From Streptomyces venezuelae ATCC 10712 (GTDB lineage Bacteria > Actinomycetota > Actinomycetes > Streptomycetales > Streptomycetaceae), in contig NZ_CP029197.1 in the NCBI RefSeq assembly GCF_008639165.1, positions 6,762,001 to 6,826,000 of the forward strand: a stretch of DNA of 64,000 nucleotides. Reading direction: 5' to 3'. Both the position numbers and the translations under genes were made by a program. Each line of letters starts with the position of its first letter. Positions within the stretch are counted from its first letter, which is position 1. Below, piece after piece: positions 42,016-50,849 of this stretch. The notes beneath the pieces are model-generated. The model was not told the origin of the DNA, did no database searches, and worked only from the letters and a program-made list of their open reading frames with translations.

Positions 42016-42625
42016 GCCCGGCGTCCTCGTGCGCTGCGGCCCCTCCGGGCGTCGGGGACCCGGCCGTGGAGAGGAAGTTCTCCAGGAGGGTGAGGCCCGC
42101 CGTCGTCATGATGCTCTCCGGGTGGAACTGCACGCCCTCGACGGCGAGCGAGCGGTGCCGCAGACCCATCACATAGCCGTGGTCGGCGGCGACGGCGGTG
42201 ACCAGGAGCTCCTCGGGCAGCGGCTCGGCGACCACCAGCGAGTGGTAGCGGGTGGCTTCGAGGGAGTTGCCGAGGCCCCGGTAGATGCCGGCGCCGTCGT
42301 GGCGCACCGTGCTCGTCCGGCCGTGCATGAGCTCGTCGGCGACGTCGACCCGGCCGCCGTACGCCAGGGCGATGGCCTGGTGGCCGAGGCAGACGCCGAG
42401 CAGCGGCACCCGGCCGGCGAAGCGGTGGACGAGCTCGACGTGACCGGAGTCCGCGGGGTGCCCCGGGCCGGGGCCGAGCACCACCGCGTCGGGGCGCGCG
42501 GCGGCGAGCTCCTCGGGGGAGCGGGTGCGCGACCGTACGACCTCCGTGTCGGCCCCGAGGGTGCGGAGGTACTGGTCGATGATGTGGACGAAGCTGTCGT
42601 ACGCGTCGATCAGCAGGACCTTCAT
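41993..42625 (-). CDS. trpG: Anthranilate synthase glutamine amidotransferase (TrpG)
   Basis: 210 residues, class I glutamine amidotransferase: L-G-P-G-P-G-H-P, catalytic Cys in G-V-C-L-G-H-Q, and H-P-E-S. Supplies ammonia to the TrpE subunit encoded 106 bp upstream. The gap between them is G-rich, with GGTCGG-like short repeats, and carries no gene. A short Pro/Gly tail follows the domain. Confidence 0.94.
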   Translation of the reverse strand: MKVLLIDAYDSFVHIIDQYLRTLGADTEVVRSRTRSPEELAAARPDAVVLGPGPGHPADSGHVELVHRFAGRVPLLGVCLGHQAIALAYGGRVDVADELMHGRTSTVRHDGAGIYRGLGNSLEATRYHSLVVAEPLPEELLVTAVAADHGYVMGLRHRSLAVEGVQFHPESIMTTAGLTLLENFLSTAGSPTPGGAAAHEDAGLTGARPR

Positions 42626-42731
42626 ACCGGGCGTCTCCAGTGCGGCGTCGGGGCGTTCGGGTGGGTCGGACGGGTCGGGTGGCTCGGCCGGGAAGGCGGC
42701 GGCTGCGGCGGCCGACGCGGCGGCGCGCCGG

Positions 42732-44255
42732 TCATGCCAGGAGTTCGGCGCCGGTGAGCGCCCAGTAGGCGGCGCCCATCTTGGCCAGGGTCTCGCGCCA
42801 CTCGGCCTCGGGGTCGGACTGCGCCACCAGGCCGGCCGAGCTCTGCGTGGAGTAGACGGCGCCGTCGTACTCGATCGTGCGGATGCACAGGGCCAGTTCG
42901 CTCCAGCCGCGCACGTCGACCACGCCCACGGCCCCCGCGTAGGCGCCGCGGTGCTCCTGCTCCAGACCGTCGATGATCTCCATCGCGCGGAGCTTGGGGG
43001 CGCCGGTCATGGTGCCGGCCGGGAACGTGGCCCGGACCGCCTGCCACGGGTCGACCTCCGGCTCCAGCTCGCCGGAGACGGTCGAGACCAGGTGGAACAC
43101 GTGCGAGAAGGTCTCCACCGCCATCAGCCGGTCGACCGGCTGGACGCTCGGCCGGCAGACCCGTCCGATGTCGTTGCGGCAGAGGTCGACCAGCATGATG
43201 TGCTCGGCGCGCTCCTTCTCGCTCTCGCGCATCTCCTTCACCCGCCGCTCGTTCTCCTCGTGGTCGTCCGGGTGGCGCCGGGCCGTGCCCGCGATGGGGC
43301 GCATCACGATGGCGCCGTCCTCGATCCGGAAGAACAGCTCGGGGCTTGCGCCGATCAGCGTCCGGCCGGCGCGCGGCAGGAGGTACATGTGCGGCGAGGG
43401 GTTGCGGCCGCGCAGCCGGCGGTAGACGTCGACGGGGCCCAGCGCGGTCCGGACGTCGATGCGGTGGCCGATCTGGATCTGGTAGATGTCACCGACCGCG
43501 ATGTGGTCGAGGCAGCGCCCGGCCCAGTCGAGGAACGTCGAGCGGCTGACGCTGTCGCGCACCTCGCGGGGCGCCGGGGCCTGCGGCACGGCGGACCGGG
43601 GGTCGTCCTCCGGGCGCTGGGCCGCGGCCCACACCTCCACGGCGACGTCCAGGCCGGCCGGGCGCGCCGGGAAGGCCGGACTGTCGGCGCTGAGCAGACG
43701 CACGCCCCCCGGCCCGTACCGGACGGTGTCCCGGAACAGCGTCAGGGTCACGTCGGGCCCGGCCGACTCCTTGGTCCGGGGCGGCAGTTCGTCCATGTGC
43801 CAGGCGGACTCGTACGCGAACGTGGTCAGGAACCCGAAGGCGTACTCGTCCGCGGGGAGCGCGGTGTCGAGGACGAACAGCCGCTGGGCGCGGGCCGCCA
43901 GCTCCCACAGCTCGTCGGAGGAGCCGAGCCGCAGCCGGTGCGCACCACCCTCCCCGCCCGCCTCCGGCCGGAGCCCGGCGGCCTCGGCGGCGGCCACGAG
44001 CGCGCGCACCACCTCCGGCGCGCCGTCGATCTCGACATGGCCGGCGAACCCGCGGATCTCCGCGATCCGGCCCACGCCCACGGTGGCGGAGCGCCGCTGC
44101 CGCGGACCGTCCCCGCTCAGGTCCTCGAAGAGAAAGATCTCCGAGCTGCCGAGCGCCTCCCCCAACCCGGTGTACAGATCGAGCGGGTCGTGCCACGGCA
44201 ACGCGTCGGCCACGACCCGTACCTCGATGGATCCATGCTCCGTCATCTCCGTCAC
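42732..44255 (-). CDS. trpE: Anthranilate synthase component I (TrpE)
   Basis: About 507 residues: N-terminal regulatory domain, then the chorismate-binding domain with G-A-S-P-E-L, P-I-A-G-T-A-R-R, D-L-C-R-N-D-I-G and T-M-T-G-A-P-K. GTG at 44255 is used because GGGAG lies 6 bp upstream; ATG at 44246 has a badly spaced site. The tryptophan feedback motif, usually L-L-E-S, reads L-F-E-D here, which could weaken inhibition (inference). Divergent from the DAHP synthase gene. Confidence 0.95.
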   Translation of the reverse strand: MTEMTEHGSIEVRVVADALPWHDPLDLYTGLGEALGSSEIFLFEDLSGDGPRQRRSATVGVGRIAEIRGFAGHVEIDGAPEVVRALVAAAEAAGLRPEAGGEGGAHRLRLGSSDELWELAARAQRLFVLDTALPADEYAFGFLTTFAYESAWHMDELPPRTKESAGPDVTLTLFRDTVRYGPGGVRLLSADSPAFPARPAGLDVAVEVWAAAQRPEDDPRSAVPQAPAPREVRDSVSRSTFLDWAGRCLDHIAVGDIYQIQIGHRIDVRTALGPVDVYRRLRGRNPSPHMYLLPRAGRTLIGASPELFFRIEDGAIVMRPIAGTARRHPDDHEENERRVKEMRESEKERAEHIMLVDLCRNDIGRVCRPSVQPVDRLMAVETFSHVFHLVSTVSGELEPEVDPWQAVRATFPAGTMTGAPKLRAMEIIDGLEQEHRGAYAGAVGVVDVRGWSELALCIRTIEYDGAVYSTQSSAGLVAQSDPEAEWRETLAKMGAAYWALTGAELLA

Positions 44256-44468
44256 GGTGAACTCCCGTCGCATTCTCGAAATCGTCCTCGGGCAGCGGTC
44301 GATCCCTCCCGACGATGAAAAGAGAACCGCGTGACCACCCCGGCGTGCCAGACCAATTCCCCGGCGCCGATACGGACCACTTCCGAATTCCTTGACCCCG
44401 GCCGCCGTAATGCACTGTGCTTTCCATGGTTTTCGTTCGGACCTGCGCACGGAAAGGGAGCTCGGACC

Positions 44469-45887
44469 ATGGAAAACGAATCCAGCGAGACCGGACAGCC
44501 CGGCGAATCCGGAGAGACCTGGGCGGCCGGCGGGCCGGGCGACTCCTGGCGGACGCTCGCCGCCGCCCAGCAGCCCGATTGGCCCGACCGGCGCGAGGCG
44601 GCCGCCGCGACGCGCTGGCTGACCCAGGCGCCGCCGCTGGTCCTGGCCGCCGAGTGCGACCGGCTGCGCGAGCGGATGGCCGCCGTCGCCCGGGGCGAGG
44701 CCGTCCTCCTCCAGGGCGGCGACTGCGCGGAGACCTTCGGCGAGGCGACCTCCCAGGGGGTGCGCGGCAAGCTGCGGACCCTGCTCCAGATGGCCGTCGT
44801 CCTCACCCACGCGACCGCCCTGCCGGTGGTGAAGGTGGGCCGGATGGCGGGGCAGTACGCCAAGCCCCGCTCCAGCCCCGTCGAGTCGAGGGACGGCCTG
44901 ACCCTGCCCTCCTACCGGGGGGACGCGGTCAACGGGGCCGCCTTCACCGAGGAGGCCCGCACCCCCGACCCGTGGCGCATGCGGCGGATGTACGAGGCGT
45001 CCGCGACCACCCTCAACCTGGTCCGCGCGCTCACCACCGGCGGCTTCGCCGACCTGCGGCAGGTGCACGACTGGAACAAGGGATTCGTGGCGGGTTCGGC
45101 GGCCGGCCGGCGCTACGAGCGGATCGCCGACGAGATCGACCGCACCCTCGCCTTCATGCAGGCCTGCGGGGTCGGCCTCGGCGAACTGACGAGCGCCGAG
45201 TTCTTCGTCGGCCACGAGGGCCTGCTCCTCGACTACGAGGCCGCCCTCACCCGACCCGAGGGGGAGACCGGCCGCTCGTACGCCGCCAGCGGGCACCTGC
45301 TGTGGATCGGGGAGCGGACCCGGGACCTGGACGGCGCGCACGTCGAGTACTTCTCGCGGATCGCCAACCCGATCGCGGTCAAGCTCGGTCCCACCGCCTC
45401 CGCCGACGACGTCCTCGGCCTCATCGACCGCCTCGACCCGGCCCGCGAACCGGGCCGGCTGACCCTGGTGGTCCGGGCCGGCGCCGACCGGGTCCGTGAC
45501 GTGCTGCCCACCCTGGTGGAGAAGGTGACCGCGGAGGGGGCGCGGGTGTGCTGGGTCAGCGACCCGATGCACGGCAACACGTTCACGGCGCCGAGCGGCC
45601 ACAAGACCCGCCGCTTCGACGCCGTCCTCGACGAGGTCCGCGGCTTCATGGAGGTGCACCACGCCCTCGGCACCCACCCCGGCGGCGTCCACGTGGAACT
45701 CACCGGCGACGACGTCACCGAGTGCGTGGGCGGCGGCAACGCCGTTCGCACCGAGGACCTGGCCCAGCGCTACGAGACCGCCTGCGACCCGAGGCTCAAC
45801 CACGACCAGTCCCTGGACCTGGCCTTCCTCCTCGCCGAGATGTACCGCGAGCGTCCGGCGACGCTCACACCCGGCAGCCGTCCCTGA
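44469..45887 (+). CDS. Class II (plant-type) DAHP synthase
   Basis: 472 residues with G-G-D-C-A-E-T-F near residue 80, K-V-G-R-M-A-G-Q-Y-A-K-P-R-S and S-D-P-M-H-G-N-T. Condenses PEP and erythrose-4-phosphate, first shikimate step. ATG at 44469 with GGGAG upstream; an in-frame GTG at 44331 has no such site. An acidic Gly/Glu-rich N-terminal extension precedes the domain. A cluster-specific copy raises chorismate for TrpE/G. The 3' end overlaps the convergent thioesterase by 23 bp. Confidence 0.94.
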   Translation: MENESSETGQPGESGETWAAGGPGDSWRTLAAAQQPDWPDRREAAAATRWLTQAPPLVLAAECDRLRERMAAVARGEAVLLQGGDCAETFGEATSQGVRGKLRTLLQMAVVLTHATALPVVKVGRMAGQYAKPRSSPVESRDGLTLPSYRGDAVNGAAFTEEARTPDPWRMRRMYEASATTLNLVRALTTGGFADLRQVHDWNKGFVAGSAAGRRYERIADEIDRTLAFMQACGVGLGELTSAEFFVGHEGLLLDYEAALTRPEGETGRSYAASGHLLWIGERTRDLDGAHVEYFSRIANPIAVKLGPTASADDVLGLIDRLDPAREPGRLTLVVRAGADRVRDVLPTLVEKVTAEGARVCWVSDPMHGNTFTAPSGHKTRRFDAVLDEVRGFMEVHHALGTHPGGVHVELTGDDVTECVGGGNAVRTEDLAQRYETACDPRLNHDQSLDLAFLLAEMYRERPATLTPGSRP

Positions 45888-46578
45888 GCACGTCGAACGG
45901 AGGCTCGGCGGCCAGGTAGAAATGGCCGCCGGCCACCGTCCGCAGCCGGAACTCCCCGCGGGTCGCCTCCTGCCAGGCGGCGGCCTGCTCGGGCGCCACC
46001 CGGGGATCGGAGTCGCCGACGAGCGCGGTGACGGGACAGGACAGCGGCGGCCGGTCCGGCTGCCGGTAGTCGCCGAGCATGGCGAAGTCGGCGGTGAGGG
46101 CGGGCAGGATCAGGTCGCGGAAACCCGGGTCGGCCAGCAACTCCGGGTCGGTGCCGCCCAGTTCGGCCAGCGTCCGCAGCGCGCCCTCCGGGCCCTCGGG
46201 CGCGTCGGCGCGCGGCAGGTGCGGTGCCCGCGCCCCGGAGACGACGAGCCCGGCCACCGGCGCCCCGCGCTCCTGGAGGTCGGCGGCCGTCTCGTACGCC
46301 ACGAGCGCGCCCATGCTGTGCCCGAAGAGGACGACCCGCCGGCCGTCGTCCTGGGCGGCGATCTCCTCGCCGATCCGGCGGGCCATCGCGCGCAGGTCCC
46401 GTGACGGTTCCTCACCGAGGCGTTCGGCGCGGCCCGGGTAGCAGACGGTGTACAGCTCGGTCCCGTCGAGCGCGGCGGCCCACCCCCGGAAGAACAGGGG
46501 GGAGCCGCCGGCGTGCGGGAAACAGAAGAGCCGCACCGGGGCCGAGGCCCGCGGTGCGGTCGTACGGGTCCACGGCAT
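45865..46578 (-). CDS. Type II thioesterase (second copy)
   Basis: 237 residues: F-C-F-P-H-A-G-G-S N-terminal loop, nucleophile elbow G-H-S-M-G-A, acid in V-G-D-S-D-P and His in A-G-G-H-F-Y-L. Editing hydrolase for the NRPS or PKS. Starts 10 bp after the racemase gene, so both are expressed from the SARP-type promoter ahead of the racemase. Distinct from the thioesterase at 7166, which belongs to another operon. Confidence 0.93.
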   Translation of the reverse strand: MPWTRTTAPRASAPVRLFCFPHAGGSPLFFRGWAAALDGTELYTVCYPGRAERLGEEPSRDLRAMARRIGEEIAAQDDGRRVVLFGHSMGALVAYETAADLQERGAPVAGLVVSGARAPHLPRADAPEGPEGALRTLAELGGTDPELLADPGFRDLILPALTADFAMLGDYRQPDRPPLSCPVTALVGDSDPRVAPEQAAAWQEATRGEFRLRTVAGGHFYLAAEPPFDVLRDGCRV

Positions 46579-46588
46579 GGGGCCCTCC

Positions 46589-47296
46589 TCAGAGCAGTGC
46601 GGCGACGCAGGCGCGGGACAGCGCGTGCAGACTGGAGACCATGGACTCCGGCGGCAGCGCGGAGGCCCGGTGGGCGAGCGGGAGTTCGGTGCAGGCGGCG
46701 AGCACCGGCAGCGGGCGCCGCCGCAGCAGGGAGGTCACGACGTCCTGGAAGGCGCCGGCTGCCTCCTCGGTCCGCCCCGCCTTCACCAGGCCGGCGGCCG
46801 CGTGGACGCGCTCCTGCTCGGCGTCGCGGGGCACGTGCAGCGGGTATCCCCGGGCCGCCGCCCGCTTCTGGTAGACGCCGCTGGCGACGGTCCCGGTGGT
46901 CGCCGTGAGCCAGCCCCCCTCCGGACTCAGGCGGACCGCCTCGTCGAGGGTCGCGTCGACGATGTCGACGAGCGGGGCGGGGAGTTCGGAGGCGATGTCG
47001 TCGAGCAGCGCGTGCGCGGTGTTGCAGGGGATCGCCAGCAGATCGGCCCCCCATTCGACGAGGGTGAACAGATGTTTGCGAATGCGGCGCGCGGCCTCGG
47101 TGTCGTCACCGAGGACGGCCGCGGTGCGATCGGGGATGCCGGGGTCGGAGAGCATGACGATCCGGGGGTGGTCCTGGTCCCGGGACGCCGGCACGTCGAG
47201 GGCGAGCAGCCGCAGGAACTCCGCGGTCGCCGCGGGCCCCATTCCGCCGAGTACGCCCAGCGTTCTGCCTGGGGGCAGGGTCGTCGCCGCAGTCAT
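46589..47296 (-). CDS. Aspartate/glutamate racemase family protein
   Basis: 235 residues with the two catalytic Cys motifs P-C-N-T-A-H and A-A-C-T-E-L-P, and G-V-L-G-G-M-G-P at the N-terminus. Cofactor-independent racemisation of an acidic amino acid, giving D-Asp or D-Glu for the peptide. ATG at 47296; the predicted transcription start from the SARP-type promoter is at about the same base, so the mRNA may be leaderless. Co-transcribed with a type II thioesterase. Confidence 0.9.
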   Translation of the reverse strand: MTAATTLPPGRTLGVLGGMGPAATAEFLRLLALDVPASRDQDHPRIVMLSDPGIPDRTAAVLGDDTEAARRIRKHLFTLVEWGADLLAIPCNTAHALLDDIASELPAPLVDIVDATLDEAVRLSPEGGWLTATTGTVASGVYQKRAAARGYPLHVPRDAEQERVHAAAGLVKAGRTEEAAGAFQDVVTSLLRRRPLPVLAACTELPLAHRASALPPESMVSSLHALSRACVAALL

Positions 47297-47302
47297 GGGA
47301 CG

Positions 47303-47344
47303 ATGCTGGGCCCCGCCGCTGATGCCCCGCTGACACCCCGCTGA
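47303..47344 (-). promoter_or_regulatory. SARP-type promoter of racemase-thioesterase operon
   Basis: On the minus strand TCAG begins at 47344, 47333 and 47322, then 11 bp, then AGCAT at 47307-47303. The ATG at 47296 is only 7 bp beyond the -10-like element. Confidence 0.75.
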
Positions 47345-47555
47345 CACCGGCCGGGCCGCGCCGAGGGGGCGCCGCCGCGACCGCCCCGGTCACCGCTTCG
47401 GGGGTACGGTCAGCCCACGTCGGGACCCGGGGGTTTGCCCCATGGTCGCTCGGTTGCAGGTGCGATAGCGTCGCAGAGCGCCGGGCCCACCAGGGGTCCG
47501 GACCGGTTTCCCCCCCCGTGCCCGTTCGGGCCACTCTCCAGAACTGAGGGACCTC

Positions 47556-48284
47556 ATGCGTCAGTTACTCCGCGGCCTCGGGATCATCGCGGTTTCCGGC
47601 ATCGCCGTCGGCTCGCTCACCTCCTGCGGCATGGTGCAGGGCGAGACCTACGAGGACGACAGCACCCTCTCCGGCAAGTTCACCTCGGTCCGCCTCGACA
47701 ACGGCTCGGGCGGCGTCACGGTCAACGGCGTCAAGGACGGCCCCTTCGCGCTGCACCGCAAGATCGAGTTCCAGGGCGAGCAGCCCACCGGCGCCACCCA
47801 CCGGATCGAGAACGGCGTCCTGATCCTCGGCGGCTGCGGCAACCGCTGCTCGGTCAACTACACCGTCGACGTCCCGGCCGGCATCCCGGTCAACGGCGAG
47901 GTCTCCAGCGGAGCGATCCGCCTGGCCCAGGTCGGCTCGGTCGCGGTGACGACCAGCTCCGGCCGCATCGAGATGAACGGCGTCACCGGCACCGTCCAGG
48001 TCCGCACCACCAACGGCCAGATCAACGGCACCGGCATCAAGGGCGACCGGATCCAGGCCCAGACCTCCAACGGCAAGATCAACCTGACCCCGGACACCCC
48101 CGCCGACGTCCGCGCCCAGACCTCCAACGGCGACGTCACCCTCACCGTGCCCAAGGCCAGCTACAAGGTGACCGTCGACTCGAACAACGGCGACCGGACC
48201 GTCGACGTGCCCAGCGACCCGGCCGGCAAGTACGAGCTCGGCGTGCGCACCAGCAACGGCGACATCACCGTCAGGAACAGCTGA
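47556..48284 (+). CDS. Lipoprotein with repeated T-S-N-G beta-helix-like strands
   Basis: 242 residues. Lipobox L-T-S-C at residues ~21-24, so surface-anchored. The mature part is a DUF4097-like run of beta strands with recurring T-S-N-G-x-I / T-N-G-Q-I turns, suggesting a parallel beta-helix. Usually a housekeeping envelope protein of unknown role in Streptomyces. It does not carry the SARP-type promoter and may be a bystander between two regulated operons. Confidence 0.8.
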   Translation: MRQLLRGLGIIAVSGIAVGSLTSCGMVQGETYEDDSTLSGKFTSVRLDNGSGGVTVNGVKDGPFALHRKIEFQGEQPTGATHRIENGVLILGGCGNRCSVNYTVDVPAGIPVNGEVSSGAIRLAQVGSVAVTTSSGRIEMNGVTGTVQVRTTNGQINGTGIKGDRIQAQTSNGKINLTPDTPADVRAQTSNGDVTLTVPKASYKVTVDSNNGDRTVDVPSDPAGKYELGVRTSNGDITVRNS

Positions 48285-48297
48285 GCCCGGGCGGGCC

Positions 48298-48418
48298 CCG
48301 GCCCGCCCCGCCCGCCGGAAAGGCCCCGCCCCGCCCGCCGGAAAGGCCCGCTCCGAACGCCGGCAGGGCCCCGCGCCGCCCGCCGGAAGGCCCCGCTCCG
48401 AATGCCGGCAGGGCCCCG
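48298..48418. repeat. GC-rich direct repeats
   Basis: Two alternating units occur twice or more: CCCGCCCGCCGGAAAGGCCC-like and CCGCTCCGAANGCCGGCAGG-like. They fill the gap between the lipoprotein stop and the SARP-type promoter at 48432. Possibly a degenerate terminator array. Confidence 0.6.
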
Positions 48419-48431
48419 GCGGAGGCGGCGA

Positions 48432-48473
48432 TCAGCGCGGCGTCAGCCCGCTGTCAGCGCCTCTGAAGAGTCT
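48432..48473 (+). promoter_or_regulatory. SARP-type promoter of aminoacyl-ACP operon
   Basis: TCAG at 48432, 48443 and 48454, 11 bp, then AGTCT at 48469-48473. The start near 48480 gives a leader of about 28 bases before the ATG at 48508. Confidence 0.75.
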
Positions 48474-48507
48474 TGAGTGGCTCCGACCACTCAAGGAGGC
48501 CCGGCGC

Positions 48508-49437
48508 ATGACCTCGCTCGAAGCGGTGTCGAGTTACCTGCCACCCGCCATACCCGTGGAAGAACTGCGTGAACCGCTGGGCCTCACGGACCAGCAGGTA
48601 CGCAGGTTCACCAGGCTCTACGGCCTGGAACGGATCTGCCAGGCGCCCGACCAGTCCGAGGCCGAACTGCTGCTCGCGGCGGCCGGGAAGCTGGAGGCCC
48701 TCGCAGGCCAGGAAGACCGCGTGCGCTACGTGGTGCGTGCCAAGGGGCTGCGCACCACCGCGCCCTATCCCGTCAGCCCCCTCCAGCAGGTGCGCGAGGC
48801 GCTCGGACTGCGCCACGCGACCGTGTTCTCCGTGGCCGACCACGGCTGCGCGACCGGACTGCTCGCCCTCGACGTGGCGGGCACCCTGCTGGCCGCCGAC
48901 CCCGACCCGGACGCCCTCGCCCTGGTCCTGGCCGGCGACAAGACGTTCACCCCGTTCTCCCAGTGGGTCGAGGACGTCTCCATCATGGGCGAGGGCATGA
49001 CGGCCCTGCTCGTCAGCGCGAACGGCCCCCGTGACCGGGTGCTGGGCTATCGGGCCCGCATCATCGGCCGGGACGACGGTGTGATCGACCTGGACCCCGA
49101 GGGTGCCAGGGAGGCCAAGCGCATCTACCAGGACGTCATGGCCGACGTCATCCACGACGCGCTCGCCGACGCCGGAATCGGTGTCGGCGATCTCGACCTC
49201 GTGCTCCCGCACAACGTCAACCGCGTCTCCTGGACGGTCGCCGGCAAGAACCTCGGCATTCCGCAGGACCGCATCTTCCTGGAGAACATCGCGAAGACCG
49301 GTCACTGCTTCTGCGCCGACCCCTTCGTCAACTACCAGTCCGCGCGCGAACTCGGCCTGCTGCGGCCCGGAGGCTTCTACCTGATGACCTCCGCGGGCCT
49401 CGGCCAGTCGTTCGCGGCGGCGGTCCTCCAGCACTGA
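48508..49437 (+). CDS. Ketosynthase III (KAS III) with active-site Cys
   Basis: 309 residues. Cys114 lies in A-D-H-G-C-A-T-G-L, the His in L-P-H-N-V-N-R and a third conserved region is K-T-G-H-C-F-C-A-D, the same G-H-C-F motif as the KAS III pair at the left end. First gene of an operon that also holds an ATP-grasp ligase, PLP decarboxylase, ACP and acyl-CoA dehydrogenases. It may condense an amino-acid-derived acyl-ACP with malonyl-ACP, or transfer it (inference). Confidence 0.88.
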   Translation: MTSLEAVSSYLPPAIPVEELREPLGLTDQQVRRFTRLYGLERICQAPDQSEAELLLAAAGKLEALAGQEDRVRYVVRAKGLRTTAPYPVSPLQQVREALGLRHATVFSVADHGCATGLLALDVAGTLLAADPDPDALALVLAGDKTFTPFSQWVEDVSIMGEGMTALLVSANGPRDRVLGYRARIIGRDDGVIDLDPEGAREAKRIYQDVMADVIHDALADAGIGVGDLDLVLPHNVNRVSWTVAGKNLGIPQDRIFLENIAKTGHCFCADPFVNYQSARELGLLRPGGFYLMTSAGLGQSFAAAVLQH

Positions 49438-49454
49438 CCCCGAGAGGACGGCAC

Positions 49455-50849
49455 ATGAGCGGCACACTTCCGGGCTTCCGAGCGCGCCTCGCGACGGCCC
49501 TGACCGGGGCGCCCGACACCCCGCTGCTGTTCCTCGGCAACTTCGAGGTGGAGCAGCAGTGGGCGAAGGGCGAGCACACCCTGCCACGTCTGTCGGCCGC
49601 GACGGCCAACGCCGTGGTCAACCACATGGACGAGTTCGCCCTGTTCCTCGGCGGCGGCGCCGACCACGTCGTCCTCAAGACCCGGCCGGACGACGACTAC
49701 CTCGACTTCCTCGCCGGACTCGGCGTCGACCTGCCCCGGATCCACGTGCCCGGCCGGCAGGACCCGCAGCGCACCGTCACCGAGGACGCCCTCGACGACC
49801 CGGCGCTGCTCGCCGCCCTCTCCGCCCTGGCGGGGCCGTCGGGGCAGGGCTGCCAGGTCACCGCGCACGGCATCTCCGCCGACGAGCGACGGTTCGCGAA
49901 GACCGCGGGTCTGCCGCTCGCCGGACCCGGCCCGGAGACCTGCAAGGCGGTCAACAGCAAGGTGTACAGCCGCCGCGTCGCCGACGAGCTCGGCCTGCGC
50001 CAGCCCCGCGGCTGGGCCTGCGAGACCCTCGACGAACTCGCCGCCGCGTTCGCCGCCGCCACGGCCGACACCGGCTCGCGGTACGTGGTGAAGGAGGCGT
50101 TCGGCGTCTCCGGCAAGGGCATCGCCGTCCTGGAGAGCCCGCGCAGGGCCGACCGGATCCTCGGCATGGTGCGCAAGCAGGCCGAGCGCTCCGGGAACGG
50201 CTCCCTCGCCTTCGTCGTCGAGGAGTGGGTGGCCAAGGAGACCGACCTGAACTACCAGTTCACGGTCGGCCGCGACGGCGGCACGCACTTCGACTTCGTC
50301 AAGGAACAGCTCACCGAGGGCGGCGTCCACAAGGGACACCGGATGCCCGCCCGGCTCACCCCCGCCCAGCGGGACGCGGTCGTCGACGCCGCCGAGCGGC
50401 TCGGCAAGCGCCTCGCCGGCGACGGCTACTTCGGGGTCGTCGGCGTCGACGCCATGCTCGACCCCGAGGGCGGCCTCTACCCGGTCGTGGAGATCAACGC
50501 CCGGCACAACATGTCGACCTATCAGGTCGGCCTGGAGGAGCGGTTCGTCGGGGAAGGACGCATCGCCGTCGCCCGCCACTACCCGCTGCGGCTCACCACG
50601 CCCCTGTCGTTCGCCGAGACCCGGACCCTGCTCGACGGGCTCCTCTTCGACCCGGCCCGGGGCAGCGGCCTGCTCGTCAACAACCACGCCACGGTCAACG
50701 CGGGCTTCGCCGAGACGGCGGAGACGGCCGGACACACCGTCGACGGACGCCTGTACGGGGTCCTCGTCGCGGAGTCCGACGACCGCGTCGGGGCCCTCGA
50801 CACGGAGATCGCCGCGCGACTCGCGGCACGGAAGGACAACGCGGCATGA
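49455..50849 (+). CDS. ATP-grasp ligase, probable amino acid-ACP ligase
   Basis: 464 residues: pre-ATP-grasp N-terminal domain, then Y-V-V-K-E-A-F-G-V-S-G-K-G ATP loop and V-V-E-I-N-A-R-H-N-M-S Mg-binding end. Composition and the following genes (PLP decarboxylase, ACP) parallel the butirosin BtrJ-BtrK-BtrI set, in which BtrJ loads L-Glu on the ACP BtrI. On that basis it probably charges the ACP at 52174 with an acidic or diamino acid. Different subfamily from the ligases at 4579 and 11957. Overlaps the decarboxylase by ATGA. Confidence 0.82.
   Translation: MSGTLPGFRARLATALTGAPDTPLLFLGNFEVEQQWAKGEHTLPRLSAATANAVVNHMDEFALFLGGGADHVVLKTRPDDDYLDFLAGLGVDLPRIHVPGRQDPQRTVTEDALDDPALLAALSALAGPSGQGCQVTAHGISADERRFAKTAGLPLAGPGPETCKAVNSKVYSRRVADELGLRQPRGWACETLDELAAAFAAATADTGSRYVVKEAFGVSGKGIAVLESPRRADRILGMVRKQAERSGNGSLAFVVEEWVAKETDLNYQFTVGRDGGTHFDFVKEQLTEGGVHKGHRMPARLTPAQRDAVVDAAERLGKRLAGDGYFGVVGVDAMLDPEGGLYPVVEINARHNMSTYQVGLEERFVGEGRIAVARHYPLRLTTPLSFAETRTLLDGLLFDPARGSGLLVNNHATVNAGFAETAETAGHTVDGRLYGVLVAESDDRVGALDTEIAARLAARKDNAA

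Noticed and set aside
42732..45803. 1023-codon frame containing TrpE with a long N-terminal extension
   Set aside because: The extension is antisense to DAHP synthase and low-complexity; TrpE has a good ribosome site at 44255.
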